From assembly GCA_944333305.1 (NCBI GenBank), contig CALVKV010000022.1, forward strand, positions 1 through 15,890: a DNA stretch of 15,890 nt. The letters are read 5' to 3'. The notes below the pieces were generated by a model. That model was not told the DNA's origin. It searched no databases and saw only the letters and a program-made list of their open reading frames with translations. A program made the translations under genes and the position numbers. Each line of letters begins with the position of its first letter. The stretch's first letter is position 1. This document shows positions 15,806 through 15,890 of this stretch, piece after piece. The DNA comes from an uncultured Bacilli bacterium (lineage in GTDB: Bacteria; Bacillota_I; Bacilli_A; RF39; UBA660).

Positions 15806-15890
15806 AGTTAAAATTTGTGATTAATTAGTTAAAATGTCTCGTTTTAATTTTCAAAAATAAGTAAAAATGTCCCACTAAATATAAATATAA
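15806..15890. mobile_element. Repeated GTTAAAATGTC motifs, probable end of an IS21-type element
   Basis: Three related units: AGTTAAAATTTGTGA (15806-15820), AGTTAAAATGTCTCG (15827-15841) and AGTAAAAATGTCCCA (15860-15874). The last two are 33 bases apart. Repeats of this kind, read inward, are familiar at the ends of IS21-type (IstA/IstB) elements in Bacillota, but no transposase lies in the window, so the element would continue to the right. This is recognition from memory, not from a search. Confidence 0.35.

Overview
The window is AT-rich (roughly 30% G+C by eye) and reads as chromosomal DNA of a low-GC Gram-positive bacterium (Bacillota, probably an uncultured gut Bacilli-type lineage). 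The support is a PolC-type replicative polymerase, an LtaS-family enzyme, a sortase with a sortable surface protein, strong AAGGAGG-type ribosome sites, and AT-rich coding. TGA ends the rluB frame at the usual family length, so the standard bacterial code applies, not the Mycoplasma code. The lineage is an inference; no rRNA or tRNA gene is present.

Layout. Positions 1-900 are mobile-element debris: a 72-base inverted repeat that looks like a transposon end, then two truncated, diverged tandem copies of an Rpn-type PD-(D/E)XK nuclease/transposase gene. Positions 1006-3537 are a surface-protein cluster: a thioester-domain adhesin with a C-terminal sorting signal (APDTSS plus membrane helix), a sortase whose 5' end overlaps it, and a small polytopic membrane protein. 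A hairpin with a T-tract lies inside the start of the sortase gene and may lower sortase output relative to the adhesin. Positions 3571-6262 hold an LtaS-like lipoteichoic-acid synthase with its own strong promoter, followed by an anchored extracellular protein of unknown function. Next come rluB (23S rRNA pseudouridine synthase) and, convergent with it, a [4Fe-4S] ferredoxin, the only clear minus-strand gene. The two stop codons abut, and the ferredoxin terminator overlaps the end of rluB.

Positions 7361-9152 carry two unrecognised proteins: a charged, predicted tail-anchored protein, and a soluble protein just upstream of polC that is probably co-transcribed with it. polC (9174-13787) is complete and ends in a QLSLF clamp-binding motif.

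From 13788 to 15799 lies an accessory-looking block. A near-consensus promoter starts at the base after the polC stop and drives a 148-residue orphan protein. A second promoter/leader, nearly identical from the -10 box to the start codon, drives a divergent member of the YfiH/PgeF laccase-domain family that appears to have lost all three metal ligands. After a terminator comes a single reading frame interrupted by one TAA, either a broken gene or two coupled small genes. The window ends in repeats of the form GTTAAAATGTC/GTAAAAATGTCCC that resemble the inner repeats of IS21-type elements and face the same way, relative to the block, as the motifs at the window start. The shared leader and the degenerate laccase-fold protein are the best candidates for something undescribed.
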